From Streptomyces radicis (GTDB lineage: Bacteria; Actinomycetota; Actinomycetes; Streptomycetales; Streptomycetaceae), in contig NZ_RBDY01000011.1 of NCBI RefSeq assembly GCF_003626575.1, positions 161,217 to 225,216 on the forward strand: a stretch of DNA of 64,000 bases, written 5' to 3'. Position numbers and translations under genes: made by a program. Under the pieces are notes generated by a model. That model was not told where the DNA came from and did not search any database. It saw only the letters and a program-made list of their open reading frames with translations. Every line of letters begins with the position of its first letter. The first letter of the stretch is position 1. Of the stretch, positions 41,569 to 50,864 are shown one piece after another.

Positions 41569-41605
41569 GGGCCGTTCGTCACCGTCGCGGTGACGAACGG
41601 CCCCC
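41569..41605. terminator. Strong bidirectional terminator hairpin
   Basis: A perfect 17-bp inverted repeat (GGGGCCGTTCGTCACCG and its complement) with a 3-nt loop TCG lies between the convergent Nudix and GH5 genes, 86 bp past the first stop and 21 bp past the second. Confidence 0.9.
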
Positions 41606-41626
41606 GGGTCGTGCGGGTCAGGCAGC

Positions 41627-42706
41627 TCAGCCGTTCAGCTCGGCGAGCCACTGCTTGATGAACTGGCCCTGGTACTCACCACCGAGCAGGTTCCAGTCGT
41701 GGTCGTACATCTGGGGCTTCCAGTAGTTGTCGAACGCCCACGCCGTCCAGTTGATGTGCGGACGGGCGTCAAGGTATTCGCGCAGCGGGGCGCCCCACCC
41801 CGACGTGGTGCCCTCGGTCACCGGGTCCGACCACTCACCGGCCGGGTTCCAGCCGAACTCCGAGAGGAACACCGGGATCTGCTCGGCCGCGTTGCCGAAC
41901 TTCGGGTCCAGGATCGCCGCCGTGGCCGCGCCCTGGTTGGGGTAGAGGTGGTAGACGTACACGATGTTGCCGCCCGCGATGGGGTCGTTGACCGCGCCGT
42001 TCAACCGGGTGGACCACTGCGGGCTGCCCATGAGGATCAGGTTGTCGGGAGCCAGCGCGCGGACCCGGTCGACGACGGGCTGGATGTAGCTCTTCCACTG
42101 GGCCCACGAGTCGGGGTTGATCGGCTCGTTGTAGACCTCGTAGAGGACGTTGGGGATGTCGGCGTAGCGCGGCGCGACATACTCCCAGAACTCCCTGACG
42201 AGATCCTGCGGAACGCCGCCGGTGCCGTAGTCCTGCACCCGGTGGAAGTCGACGATGATGTACACGCCGAGGTCGACCGCCTGCTGTACATACGGGTCGA
42301 CATGCTGCGCGATGTTGTCCTCGAGGGACAGGCTGTCGTTCGGCGCCCACTCGGTGACGGGCAGCCGGACGACGTTGGAGTGCCAGCCGCGCGCCGGGTC
42401 GGTCGCGCGGGCGATGTGGTCGGCCATCGGCTGGGGGTTGCACTCGGTGCACTCGTAGTTGTGCCGGGGGCCGATCATCGAGACGCCCCTGAGGGTGACC
42501 GGGTTGCCCGACGAGTCGACGACGCGGTTCCCCTCGGTGGCCAGCCACGGCACCGCGGCGGACGCCTCGGGAGCCGAGGCGGGCGCCTCGTCGGCCGACG
42601 CGGGCCCCGGCAGCGCGAGGGCGGCGGTCACCGCGGCCAGCGCGGCCACGGTGGTGAGGACCTTTCTCAGGGACCTCTTCGCGGACGTTCTCATGGAGGT
42701 GAGCAT
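41627..42706 (-). CDS. Secreted glycoside hydrolase family 5 (endoglucanase-like)
   Basis: A 359-residue preprotein; ATG 42706 has GGAGAG just upstream. The Sec signal (KVLTTVAALAAVTAALALPG, then ASA) precedes a single GH5 (beta/alpha)8 domain. The acid/base Glu lies in LYEVYNEPINP and the nucleophile Glu in VFLSEFGWNP; NVVRLPVTEW and YIIVDFHRVQDY are further family blocks. Cellulose, glucan or mannan are plausible substrates. No carbohydrate-binding module is present. It is the last gene of the LacI/Opp locus, 109 bp after OppF, possibly with its own promoter, and would generate the oligosaccharides that the transporter imports. Confidence 0.92.
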   Translation of the reverse strand: MLTSMRTSAKRSLRKVLTTVAALAAVTAALALPGPASADEAPASAPEASAAVPWLATEGNRVVDSSGNPVTLRGVSMIGPRHNYECTECNPQPMADHIARATDPARGWHSNVVRLPVTEWAPNDSLSLEDNIAQHVDPYVQQAVDLGVYIIVDFHRVQDYGTGGVPQDLVREFWEYVAPRYADIPNVLYEVYNEPINPDSWAQWKSYIQPVVDRVRALAPDNLILMGSPQWSTRLNGAVNDPIAGGNIVYVYHLYPNQGAATAAILDPKFGNAAEQIPVFLSEFGWNPAGEWSDPVTEGTTSGWGAPLREYLDARPHINWTAWAFDNYWKPQMYDHDWNLLGGEYQGQFIKQWLAELNG

Positions 42707-42815
42707 GCGGCTCTCCGTTTCTTGTGTGGGGGGTGGAGCTCGGGTGGTGCGGGGCCTCCTTCGTCTCGGGGACAGGGACGCTGTGGGGGATGGGCGGACG
42801 GGGAACGCGTTCGGC

Positions 42816-43880
42816 TCAGGCCCCTTCCACGGCGGGGCCGAGCGCGGGAACGCCGGTGAGCGTCAGGTCGGTCGCGCGGTGGCACGCGGTCAGGCGCCCT
42901 TCGCCCGCGGGCGCGAGCTCGGGCGGGCGGCCCGGCACGTCGCACACGCCGTCGACGGCGGCCTGGCAGCGGGTGTGGAACGAGCAGCCAGCGGGCGGCC
43001 TCGCCGGGTCGGGCAGGTCGTCGGCCAGCCGGATGCGGCGGCCCGCGCCGCGCAGCCGCGGGTCGGGCCTCGGCACCGCGGAGAGCAGCGCCTCGGTGTA
43101 GGGGTGGCGCGGCTGCGCGTAGAGCGGGCTCGTCGGGCCCGTCTCCACGACCTTCCCGAGGTACATCACCGCCACCCGGTCGCACACGCTCTCGACGACG
43201 GACAGGTCGTGGGAGATGAACAGGTAGGTCAGATTGAGCTGTTCACGCAGCTCGAGCAGCAGGTTGAGGATCTGGGCGCGCACCGAGACGTCGAGCGCGG
43301 ACACCGGCTCGTCCGCGATGACCAGGCGCGGGCCCAGGATCAGCGCGCGGGCGATGCTGATCCGCTGCCGCTCGCCGCCGGAGAACGCGTGGGGGTAGCG
43401 GCGCATGTACCGCGACGAGAGGCCGACGCGGGTGAGCATGTCCGCCACCCGGTCCTCGAGCTCCGAGCCGCTGGCCAGGCCGTGGGCCTTGAGCGGGTCC
43501 CCGACGATGCGCAGCAGCGTCATCCTGGGGTTGAGGGAGGAGAACGGGTCCTGGAAGACGACGCGCACCTGCCGCTGGTACGCGCGCAGCCCGCGCCGGG
43601 ACAGCGCCCCGACGTCCCACGGGTCGCCGCCGTCACCGGGGTCGTAGAGGACGCGCCCCGCGCTCGGCTCGACGGCGCGGGCGAGGGCCCGGCCCAGGGT
43701 GGTCTTGCCGCAGCCCGACTCGCCGACCAGGCCGAGCGTCTCGCCGGGGCGCAGCGCGAGGCTGACCCCGTCGACGGCGCGGACGTGCCCGGTCACGCGC
43801 CCGAACGGGCCGCGCCTGACGGGGAAGTGGACCTTGAGGCCGCGCACGTCGAGGAGGGGCGCGGCGGGGGTGTCGTTCAC
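42816..43880 (-). CDS. Opp-type ABC importer ATPase (OppF-like)
   Basis: A 354-residue ATPase from GTG 43880, overlapping the OppD stop (GTGA). It has Walker A GESGCGKTT, signature FSGGERQR, Walker B LVIADEPVSALD and the C-terminal oligopeptide-transporter cap with two Cys-containing strands (GCSFHTRC...VCDVPG), often an Fe-S or zinc site in OppD/F. It partners OppD. Confidence 0.93.
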   Translation of the reverse strand: MNDTPAAPLLDVRGLKVHFPVRRGPFGRVTGHVRAVDGVSLALRPGETLGLVGESGCGKTTLGRALARAVEPSAGRVLYDPGDGGDPWDVGALSRRGLRAYQRQVRVVFQDPFSSLNPRMTLLRIVGDPLKAHGLASGSELEDRVADMLTRVGLSSRYMRRYPHAFSGGERQRISIARALILGPRLVIADEPVSALDVSVRAQILNLLLELREQLNLTYLFISHDLSVVESVCDRVAVMYLGKVVETGPTSPLYAQPRHPYTEALLSAVPRPDPRLRGAGRRIRLADDLPDPARPPAGCSFHTRCQAAVDGVCDVPGRPPELAPAGEGRLTACHRATDLTLTGVPALGPAVEGA

Positions 43881-44941
43881 GAGGCGCTCCCTTCCGCGCC
43901 GGCGTGCACGCAGCGCACGCCACGGCTCGCGCCGAGCGCGACCTCGACGGGCCCCTCGCCCCGGTCGCACACGCCCGCCACCGCCACGTCGCAGCGGGGG
44001 TGGAACGGGCAGCCCTCGGGCCGTTCCGAGGGGTGCGGGACCGTGCCGCGGATGGTGTCGAGGCGCTGGCGCGGGCCCGTGCCCAGGCGGGGCACCGAGC
44101 CCAACAGGGCGCGGGTGTAGGGGTGTTGGGGGTGGTGGAAGATGTCGTCCACGGGGCCGTGCTCGACCACGGTGCCCAGGTACATCACCACCACCTCGTC
44201 GGCGATCTCGGCGACCACGCCCAGGTCGTGGGTGATGAACAGCACGGACATCCCGGTGTCGGCCTGGAGGTCCCCCAGGAGGTCGAGGATGCGGGCCTGG
44301 GTGGTGACGTCGAGCGCGGTGGTCGGCTCGTCGGCGATGAGCAGGGCGGGGTCGCAGGCCAGCGCGATGGCGATCATCACGCGCTGGCACATGCCGCCGG
44401 AGAGCTGGAAGGAGTAGGACCGCAGGCGCTCGGCGGCGCGCGGGATGCCGACGCGGGTGAGCAGCCGCACCGCGCGCTCCTCGGCCTCCTCGCGGCTGAG
44501 CGGGAGATGGAGCCTGATGGCCTCGATCACCTGGTCGCCGATGGTGTGCAGGGCGGAGAGCGCGGCCATGGGCTCCTGGAAGACCATGGCGATCTCCCGG
44601 CCGCGCACGGCCCGCATCGCCTCGCCCCTGGGGTCGAGCGCGGCCAGGTCGACGCTCTCTCCGCCGTCGCGGTGCCAGCGGATGGCGCCTTCGACGATCC
44701 GGGAGGGCGGCTCGACCAGGCCGAGCACGGACCTGGCGGTCATGCTCTTGCCGCAGCCCGACTCGCCCACCAGGCAGACGATCTTGCCGCGGGGAACGCT
44801 GAACCCGGCGCCGTCCACCGCGCGGACGATCCCCTCGGGGGTGTCCACATGGGTCTTGAGGCCCTCGATCTCCAGCAGCGGGGCGTGGTCGGGCGCCGCG
44901 GGCCGTGGCGCGGCCGGGGCGGTCGTGAGGTCGGGTGGCAT
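43877..44941 (-). CDS. Opp-type ABC importer ATPase (OppD-like)
   Basis: A 354-residue ATPase with Walker A GESGCGKSM, signature LSGGMCQR, Walker B LLIADEPTTALD and the C-terminal cap GCPFHPRC...VCDRG. It lies 16 bp after OppC and is coupled to OppF. Cello- or manno-oligosaccharide importers of this Opp class use paired D/F ATPases, which suits the GH5 context. Confidence 0.93.
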   Translation of the reverse strand: MPPDLTTAPAAPRPAAPDHAPLLEIEGLKTHVDTPEGIVRAVDGAGFSVPRGKIVCLVGESGCGKSMTARSVLGLVEPPSRIVEGAIRWHRDGGESVDLAALDPRGEAMRAVRGREIAMVFQEPMAALSALHTIGDQVIEAIRLHLPLSREEAEERAVRLLTRVGIPRAAERLRSYSFQLSGGMCQRVMIAIALACDPALLIADEPTTALDVTTQARILDLLGDLQADTGMSVLFITHDLGVVAEIADEVVVMYLGTVVEHGPVDDIFHHPQHPYTRALLGSVPRLGTGPRQRLDTIRGTVPHPSERPEGCPFHPRCDVAVAGVCDRGEGPVEVALGASRGVRCVHAGAEGSAS

Positions 44942-44957
44942 GGCACAGTCCCCTTCG

Positions 44958-46109
44958 TTACCTTCGGTACGGGTCGGCGGCGTCGCGCAGGCCGTCGCCC
45001 GCGAAGTTGAGGGCGAGCACCGCGACGACCACGGCGAGCCCCGGGATCATGAGCCAGGGGGCGGTCTCGAGCACGCGGACGTTCTGCGCGTCCTGGAGCA
45101 GCACCCCCCAGCTGACGACGGGCGCCTGGAGCCCCAGGCCCAGGAAGCTCAGCGCGGTCTCGGCCAGGATCATCGCCGGTACCGACAGGGAGAGTTGGGC
45201 GATGAGATGGCTGCTGACCGAGGGCAGCATGTGCCCGAGGATCACTCTTCGCCGCCCGCATCCGTCCAGGCGGGCCGCGGTCACGAACTGTTCCTCGCGC
45301 AGCGCGAGGAAGCGCCCTCGCACCTCGCGCGCCAGATGGGTCCAGCCGATCAGGGCGAGCACCACCGAGATCGCGAAGTACCGTTGCAGCGGCCCCCATT
45401 CGGGTGGCAGCGCGGCGGCGAGTCCCAGCCACAGCGGCAGGCTCGGCAGCGACATGAAGAACTCGACCACGCGCTGGATCACGGTGTCGGCGCGGCCCGC
45501 GAGATAGCCGGAGAGCCCGCCGAGGACGACGCCGAGCACGAACGCCACGACGACGCCGATGAGCCCGATCGTCATCGACACCCGGGTGCCGTGGATGAGC
45601 TGGGACAGCAGGTCGTGGCCCGTGCGGTCGGCGCCCAGCAGGTACATGGGCGCGCCGGGCTCGGTGGGCCCGAACAGGTGCCGGTCCCAGGGGATCAGGC
45701 CGAGCAGCCGGTACTCCTCGCCCCGCACGAAGAAGCCCACGGGGATCCGCTGGGACGGGTCGGTGGTGAAGGTCTGCTCATAGGTCTCGTTGTCGACGGC
45801 CGTGGTGTAGCCGTCGACGTGGAGGCCGCCGTCGAACTGGATCGTCTGGGGCGGGGCGTAGGGGTAGTCCTCGTCGAAGTGCTCGGTGCCGAAGGGCGCG
45901 AGGAAGTCCGCGAAGATCGCCACCAGGTAGAGCGCGGCGGTCACGGCAAGGCCCAGCATGGCGAGCCGGTGGCGGCGGAACCTCCGCCAGACCAGGCGCC
46001 ACTGGGACGCGGAGTCCCGGGGCGGCGCCCCGCCCTTCTTCTCCGTGGGGGGTCCTTCGGGCGTCTGTGTCGTTCCGGCGGCGCCGGGCGCCGCCGCGAG
46101 GCCGGTCAT
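44958..46109 (-). CDS. Opp-type ABC importer permease (OppC-like)
   Basis: A 383-residue permease, longer than typical OppC because of an extra periplasmic segment of about 110 residues between the first helix and LLGADRTGHDLLSQLIHGTR. The EAA loop is at TAARLDGCGRRRVILGHMLP. That insertion is common in the Opp subfamily serving sugar oligomers. It lies 10 bp after OppB. Confidence 0.92.
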   Translation of the reverse strand: MTGLAAAPGAAGTTQTPEGPPTEKKGGAPPRDSASQWRLVWRRFRRHRLAMLGLAVTAALYLVAIFADFLAPFGTEHFDEDYPYAPPQTIQFDGGLHVDGYTTAVDNETYEQTFTTDPSQRIPVGFFVRGEEYRLLGLIPWDRHLFGPTEPGAPMYLLGADRTGHDLLSQLIHGTRVSMTIGLIGVVVAFVLGVVLGGLSGYLAGRADTVIQRVVEFFMSLPSLPLWLGLAAALPPEWGPLQRYFAISVVLALIGWTHLAREVRGRFLALREEQFVTAARLDGCGRRRVILGHMLPSVSSHLIAQLSLSVPAMILAETALSFLGLGLQAPVVSWGVLLQDAQNVRVLETAPWLMIPGLAVVVAVLALNFAGDGLRDAADPYRR

Positions 46110-46119
46110 GGCCCCCCTC

Positions 46120-47112
46120 CTATCCCTGGTCCAGCCGGACCCGCGGGTCCAGCCAGGCCAGCAGTACGTCCGACAGCAGGGTGCCGATGACGGTCAGCAC
46201 GCTGACGATGAGAATCACCGAGCTGGCCAGGTACATGTCCTGGCTGCGCAGGGCGTTGAGCAGCAGCGGCCCCGTGGTCGGCAGGGACAGCACCTGCGCG
46301 ACGACGACCTCGCCCGAGACGAGCGCGGGCAGCACATAGCCGACGGTGGAGACGAACGGGTTGAGCGCGGCCCGCAGCGGATAGCGCACGAGCAGCTTGC
46401 GTTCGGGCATGCCCCTGGCGCGCGCCGCCACCACATACGGGCGGTGCAGCTCGTCGAGCAGGTTGGCCCGCAGCACCCGGATCAGCCCCGCCGTGCCCGC
46501 CGTGGCCAGCACGAGCACCGGCACCCACAGGTGGCCGAGCAGGTCGATGACCTTGCCGAGGTTCCACGCGGCGTCCTCGAACTCCGGTGAGAAGAGCCCG
46601 CCGACGCTCATCCCGAACACCGTCTGGCCGAGGTACATCAGCAGCAGCGCGATCATGAAGTTGGGGATGGCCAGGCCGAGGAAGCCCACGATGGTGGCGA
46701 GGTAGTCGCCGGGGGAGTACTGGCGGACCGCCGAGTACAGGCCGATGGGGAACGCCAGCAGCCATGTCGTCAGCAGCGTGGTCACCGCGAGCACCACGGT
46801 GAGCGGCAGCCGGTCGGCGACCAGGTCGGCCACGGGGCGGCTGTACTCGAAGGACTGCCCGAAGTCGCCGTGGAAGAGGATGGAGGACATCCAGGTGACG
46901 TACTGGGAGGCCAGCGGGTCGCCCAGGCCGTAGCGCTCGCGCAGCGACTCGAGTTGGGCCCGGTCGACCGACTCGCCCTGGTTCTCCAGGCGCGACACCA
47001 GCGTCGTCAGGTAGTCGCCCGGCGGGAGTTGGATGATCGCGAAGGCGACCACCGATATCCCGAAGAGCGTGGGAATCATGTAGAGGCACCGGCGTGCCAC
47101 ATAGCTCAGCAC
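46120..47112 (-). CDS. Opp-type ABC importer permease (OppB-like)
   Basis: A 330-residue permease starting at GTG 47112. The first helix is followed by FAIIQLPPGDYLTTLV, replacing the usual PGDP with PGDY, a feature shared by sugar-type Opp permeases. The EAA loop reads VVAARARGMPERKLLVRYPL. It starts 64 bp after the binding-protein stop. Confidence 0.92.
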   Translation of the reverse strand: MLSYVARRCLYMIPTLFGISVVAFAIIQLPPGDYLTTLVSRLENQGESVDRAQLESLRERYGLGDPLASQYVTWMSSILFHGDFGQSFEYSRPVADLVADRLPLTVVLAVTTLLTTWLLAFPIGLYSAVRQYSPGDYLATIVGFLGLAIPNFMIALLLMYLGQTVFGMSVGGLFSPEFEDAAWNLGKVIDLLGHLWVPVLVLATAGTAGLIRVLRANLLDELHRPYVVAARARGMPERKLLVRYPLRAALNPFVSTVGYVLPALVSGEVVVAQVLSLPTTGPLLLNALRSQDMYLASSVILIVSVLTVIGTLLSDVLLAWLDPRVRLDQG

Positions 47113-47176
47113 CGCGAGTCCGTCCCGTCGGCTGGTGGTTGATGGTGTCGATCGGCTCGATGAGCCCGGCGCGCGG

Positions 47177-49150
47177 TCAGCGCTCGATGAAGAACTGCTC
47201 GGGGTGCACGCCGCCCGGATACGGGTAGGTGGCGGCGAAGAAGGTGCGCTCCGGCATGTTGCGCAGGTCGTTGCCCACGACCCCGTAGCCGGGCAGCGCG
47301 GTGCTGACCCCGATGGTCCAGAACTGCTCCTTGGCGATCTCGAGGATCCGCCGCATCCCGTCCGCCCTGCCCTCGGCCTCGGTCTCGGAGGTCAGCTCCT
47401 CCGTGTAGATCCGGTACTGCTCCTTGGCGGGCTCTGGCGGCTCCATGCCCTCGTCGCCACCGGTCTCGAGCCAGGTGAACCACTCGGGGCAGAAGGCGTT
47501 GTTCTCGCCCCACTGCGGCATGTACATCCCGGGCCCCGCCATGGGGTTGAGGCCGCCGTCGCCGTCCCACACCAGCGCGTCGTGCTCGTTGGCCTGGATG
47601 AGCTGGGTGCGCAGCGTCAGGTCCTCGCTCTGGATCCGGGCCTCGACGCCGACCTCGCGCCACATCGGCAGCAGGATCTCCAGCGCGTCGAGCAGCTCGG
47701 GCTTGGCGGCGCCCGCGCCGACCAGGACGCGGAACGATATCGGCTCGCCGTCGGGGCCAAGCCGCGGCCCGTCGCCGCCGCGGCGCGTGAAGCCCGCGCG
47801 GTCCAGGTGCTCCTCGGCCGCGGCCACGTCGTACTCCGTGTACTGGGTGGCCATCTCCTCGTCGAAGAAGTCGGAGGCGCGGGACGGCGCCACCTGCCAC
47901 GGCTCGCCCTGCCTGGCGTGCACGGCGTTGATGATCCGCTGCCGGTCGATCGCGTAGGACAGGCCGATCCTGAAGTCCCTGTTGCCGAAGATCTCCCGCT
48001 TGACCTCGTTCTGGCTCGTGAGGTTGAGCATGATCGAAAGGGTGTTGACCTTGTCGGTCTCCAGGTCGTAGAAGCCGTAGCCGCCGTCCTCGCGGCCCTC
48101 GGCGAGCACCGGCTTGTTCTGCGTCGTGGTCACATGGCGGTCCATCAGGTCGACCTCGCCGCCCAGCACGCGCAGCAGCACGACCTCCGCGTCCTGCGCC
48201 ATGGTGAAGTCGACGCCGTTCAGATACGGCAGCTGGTTCCCCTCGGGGTCCACCTTCCAGTAGTAGGGGTTGCGGGTGAAGCGCATCCGCGTGCCGTCGC
48301 CGATGGCGTCCTGCGGCAGCCACGCGTGCAGGCGCGGCAGCTCGGGGTCCGTCCACAGCATGCCGCCGTAGACCGCGTCCTGGAGCAGCTCGACCGGGCC
48401 CGTGTAGCCCCGCGCCTGGGCGGCCCCCTCGGCGTCAGGGGACAGGCGCGGGTGGAACCGTTCGAGGAAGTGCTTCGGCAGCCGGGTCAGCATGTCGCCC
48501 GCCTCGCTCGCCATCTCCTCCAGGTAGCGGGCGCGGGGACCCGCGAAGACGATGTCGAACGAGTGCTCCCCGGTCCGCTCCAGGGTCGCGGCCTGCCCGC
48601 CCGCGAGGTACTGGCCCGGGGTGTCGGGCACGATCTCCGTGTCGGTGACCAGGTCGCGGTAGGCGAACTCGATGTCGTCGACCGTGAACGGCGTCCCGTC
48701 CGACCAGCGCAGCCCCGCGCGCAGCGTGAACGACACCCGCGCCGCGTCCTCGCTCATCTCGAACGACTCGGCGACGCACGGGACGACCTCGCGCCACTCC
48801 GCGTCCCATGTCACCATGTTCTCGTAGCCGATCCCGTGGTTGAGCCGGAACGAGTCACCCGCGCCGATCAGCGCGCTGCGCCAGGTCTCGCCATAGGTGC
48901 CGGGCCCGTCCACCGGCTGGACGACCAGGGGCCGCTCGGGCAACCGCTCGCTCAGCGGCGGGAGTTCGCCGCTGTCCACCAGGGCCTGGAGCTCGGGCGC
49001 CTGGCCGTTCCCGGTCACGGCCCCCTCACCGCCCCCGCCCGACGGGCTGGTGGACAGGTCACAGCCGCGCAGCCCCAGCACGCCCAGGGCTCCCGCCGCG
49101 GTGACACCCCCGGCCAGGAGAAAGCCTCTCCGTCCGATCCGCCTGGTCAT
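47177..49150 (-). CDS. Opp-type extracellular solute-binding lipoprotein (family 5)
   Basis: A 657-residue lipoprotein, clearly larger than peptide-type OppA (about 540) and in the size range of cello- and manno-oligosaccharide binding proteins. The N-terminus RRIGRRGFLLAGGVTAAG is a twin-arginine signal ending in the lipobox GLRGC, so it is probably exported folded and lipid-anchored. ATG 49150 has GGGAG 6 nt upstream; an in-frame GTG lies at 49171. It is preceded by a hairpin in the gap after the FAD oxidoreductase, which may stabilise its mRNA. Confidence 0.92.
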   Translation of the reverse strand: MTRRIGRRGFLLAGGVTAAGALGVLGLRGCDLSTSPSGGGGEGAVTGNGQAPELQALVDSGELPPLSERLPERPLVVQPVDGPGTYGETWRSALIGAGDSFRLNHGIGYENMVTWDAEWREVVPCVAESFEMSEDAARVSFTLRAGLRWSDGTPFTVDDIEFAYRDLVTDTEIVPDTPGQYLAGGQAATLERTGEHSFDIVFAGPRARYLEEMASEAGDMLTRLPKHFLERFHPRLSPDAEGAAQARGYTGPVELLQDAVYGGMLWTDPELPRLHAWLPQDAIGDGTRMRFTRNPYYWKVDPEGNQLPYLNGVDFTMAQDAEVVLLRVLGGEVDLMDRHVTTTQNKPVLAEGREDGGYGFYDLETDKVNTLSIMLNLTSQNEVKREIFGNRDFRIGLSYAIDRQRIINAVHARQGEPWQVAPSRASDFFDEEMATQYTEYDVAAAEEHLDRAGFTRRGGDGPRLGPDGEPISFRVLVGAGAAKPELLDALEILLPMWREVGVEARIQSEDLTLRTQLIQANEHDALVWDGDGGLNPMAGPGMYMPQWGENNAFCPEWFTWLETGGDEGMEPPEPAKEQYRIYTEELTSETEAEGRADGMRRILEIAKEQFWTIGVSTALPGYGVVGNDLRNMPERTFFAATYPYPGGVHPEQFFIER

Positions 49151-49203
49151 CGTTGACTCCCTTGTCGTCACAACCGTCTTCGAGGTCTTCGAGGTCTTCG
49201 GGT

Positions 49204-49220
49204 CCCGCGGTCACCGCGGG
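49204..49220 (-). other. Intercistronic hairpin upstream of the binding-protein gene
   Basis: CCCGCGGT-C-ACCGCGGG is a perfect 8-bp stem in the 112-bp gap between the FAD oxidoreductase stop and the OppA-like start, next to tandem copies of GAGGTCTTC. Such hairpins often protect or adjust binding-protein mRNA relative to flanking cistrons. Confidence 0.5.
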
Positions 49221-49262
49221 TTCTGTCTCTTCGTCGGGCACCGGGTAACGCCGCCTGTTCGC

Positions 49263-50864
49263 TCACCAGCCGCGCACCTCGGGCCAGGACAGCTCGACGC
49301 CCTCGGCGGCCAGCTCCCGCCTGAAGTCCTCGAGGCGGCGGTCGTCGGCGCGCACCTGGTGCGGGGTGACGCCATGGGCGAGGCAGTGGGCGGCCAGCAG
49401 GGCGGCCGCCTCGCCGACGTTCCACTCGACGGGGTGGAGCCGGTAACACCCGTTGGTGATGTGGGTCGTTCCGATGTTCTTGGCCGCGGGCAGCAGGTTC
49501 CGCGTGCGCCGGGGCAGCAGCGCGCCCAGCGGGATCTGGAACGGGGCGGCGGCGACGTCGATGTAGTTGTCGCCCCCGGTCGAGGGGTGCAGGTCGATGC
49601 GGTAGGAGCCGATGCCGATCGAGTCGGGGTGGCGCACGGCGCCGCGCTCGCCCCGCACGGCGAGCGAGACCTCCTGCTCCGTGACGGTGTGCTCGGCCAG
49701 GATGCGCCGCGACTCCCTGATGTAGGGGGCCTGACACAGCCCGTCGGCGGTGCCCACCACATCGGGGCGCGGCCGCAGCCCGGGCCAGCCCGTTCCGCCG
49801 TCGGGGCGTGGCATCTCGGTCTGCATCCAGTACAGGAAGGACCGGCTCATCCGCCGCGCGCCGTCCCGGTGGCGGGCCGCCTCCTCGTCGTCCACCTCGA
49901 AGAGCGGGCCCTCGACATAGTCGATCATCGGCCAGTTGACGATGATCACATCGCTGGCGAGCGCGCCGGGCGCGAAGGTGTCGCGTGACAGGATCCTGCG
50001 GAACGCCCACAGGTCGAGGTCCCCCGCCAGGCCGCGCGTCGCGGGCTCGTCCGGCCCCGGGTTGGGCAGCAGCACCCTGGCGGTGGTGGCCAGGGTCTGC
50101 GGCTTGGGCGCGAGCAGGCCGAACATCCGGTCGGGCCAGTAGTCGGGGCGGTAGTCCCGCCAGAACGCGTAGTCCTCCGGCTTGTCCACCGTGTGGTCCT
50201 CGCCCGCCAGGTGCTCGACGGCGAAACACCACGACACCGCCTGCATGTTGAGCGGCTGCCGTTCATCGGGGGCGCTCGGCTCGCCGGTGTCCTCGTGGGA
50301 CTCGAACCCCGTGACGTACTCGGTCCCGGTCAACGGCAGCAACGCGCCGGTCTCCGTGGCGTCCAGGACATAGGGCGCGGTCACCGTGACGCGCTCGCCG
50401 CTGTCCCGGTGGGCCAGGGTGACCCCGGTGACGCGGTCGCCCTCGGTCGTGGCCGCCACGGGGTGGTAGGGCAGCCGCAGGTCGAGGCGTCCGAGGGCGC
50501 GGTGCGGCGCGAGCATCGCCATCAGCACGGCGTGCGCGGCGCTCGGCTCGGCGCACAGCGCGCTCACGCGCCCCTTCCCCGGGTTGAGCCTCCGGTCGGC
50601 CGACGCCGCGGGGGTCAGCGGGTACCAGCGGCGGTAGTGCGCGCGGATCCCCTCGCGCAGCGCGCGGTAGCTCGCGGTGCAGCCGAACTGCTCGATCCAC
50701 GGGTGCTCGTCGGGGGGCGTGCCCTGGCTGGTGAGCTGGCCGCCGACCCAGTCGTTCTCCTCGGTGAGCACCACCCGAAGTCCCCTGCGGGCGGCGGCGA
50801 GCGCGGCGGCGACGCCCCCGAGCCCTCCGCCGATGACGGCGATGTCCGCGGTGATCTCGCTCAT
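49263..50864 (-). CDS. FAD-dependent oxidoreductase (FAD_oxidored / PF12831 type)
   Basis: A 533-residue flavoprotein. The N-terminal dinucleotide motif IAVIGGGLGGVAAALAAARRG and the family segment VVLTEENDWVGGQLTSQG are clear, with a C-terminal FAD motif near KNIGTTHITNGCYRLHPVEW. No signal peptide, so cytosolic. Members occur in polysaccharide-utilisation loci of bacteria, where their reaction is mostly undefined. It overlaps the lacI stop by 4 bp and precedes the oligomer importer, implying it oxidises or otherwise modifies the imported sugar or an attached group. Confidence 0.88.
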   Translation of the reverse strand: MSEITADIAVIGGGLGGVAAALAAARRGLRVVLTEENDWVGGQLTSQGTPPDEHPWIEQFGCTASYRALREGIRAHYRRWYPLTPAASADRRLNPGKGRVSALCAEPSAAHAVLMAMLAPHRALGRLDLRLPYHPVAATTEGDRVTGVTLAHRDSGERVTVTAPYVLDATETGALLPLTGTEYVTGFESHEDTGEPSAPDERQPLNMQAVSWCFAVEHLAGEDHTVDKPEDYAFWRDYRPDYWPDRMFGLLAPKPQTLATTARVLLPNPGPDEPATRGLAGDLDLWAFRRILSRDTFAPGALASDVIIVNWPMIDYVEGPLFEVDDEEAARHRDGARRMSRSFLYWMQTEMPRPDGGTGWPGLRPRPDVVGTADGLCQAPYIRESRRILAEHTVTEQEVSLAVRGERGAVRHPDSIGIGSYRIDLHPSTGGDNYIDVAAAPFQIPLGALLPRRTRNLLPAAKNIGTTHITNGCYRLHPVEWNVGEAAALLAAHCLAHGVTPHQVRADDRRLEDFRRELAAEGVELSWPEVRGW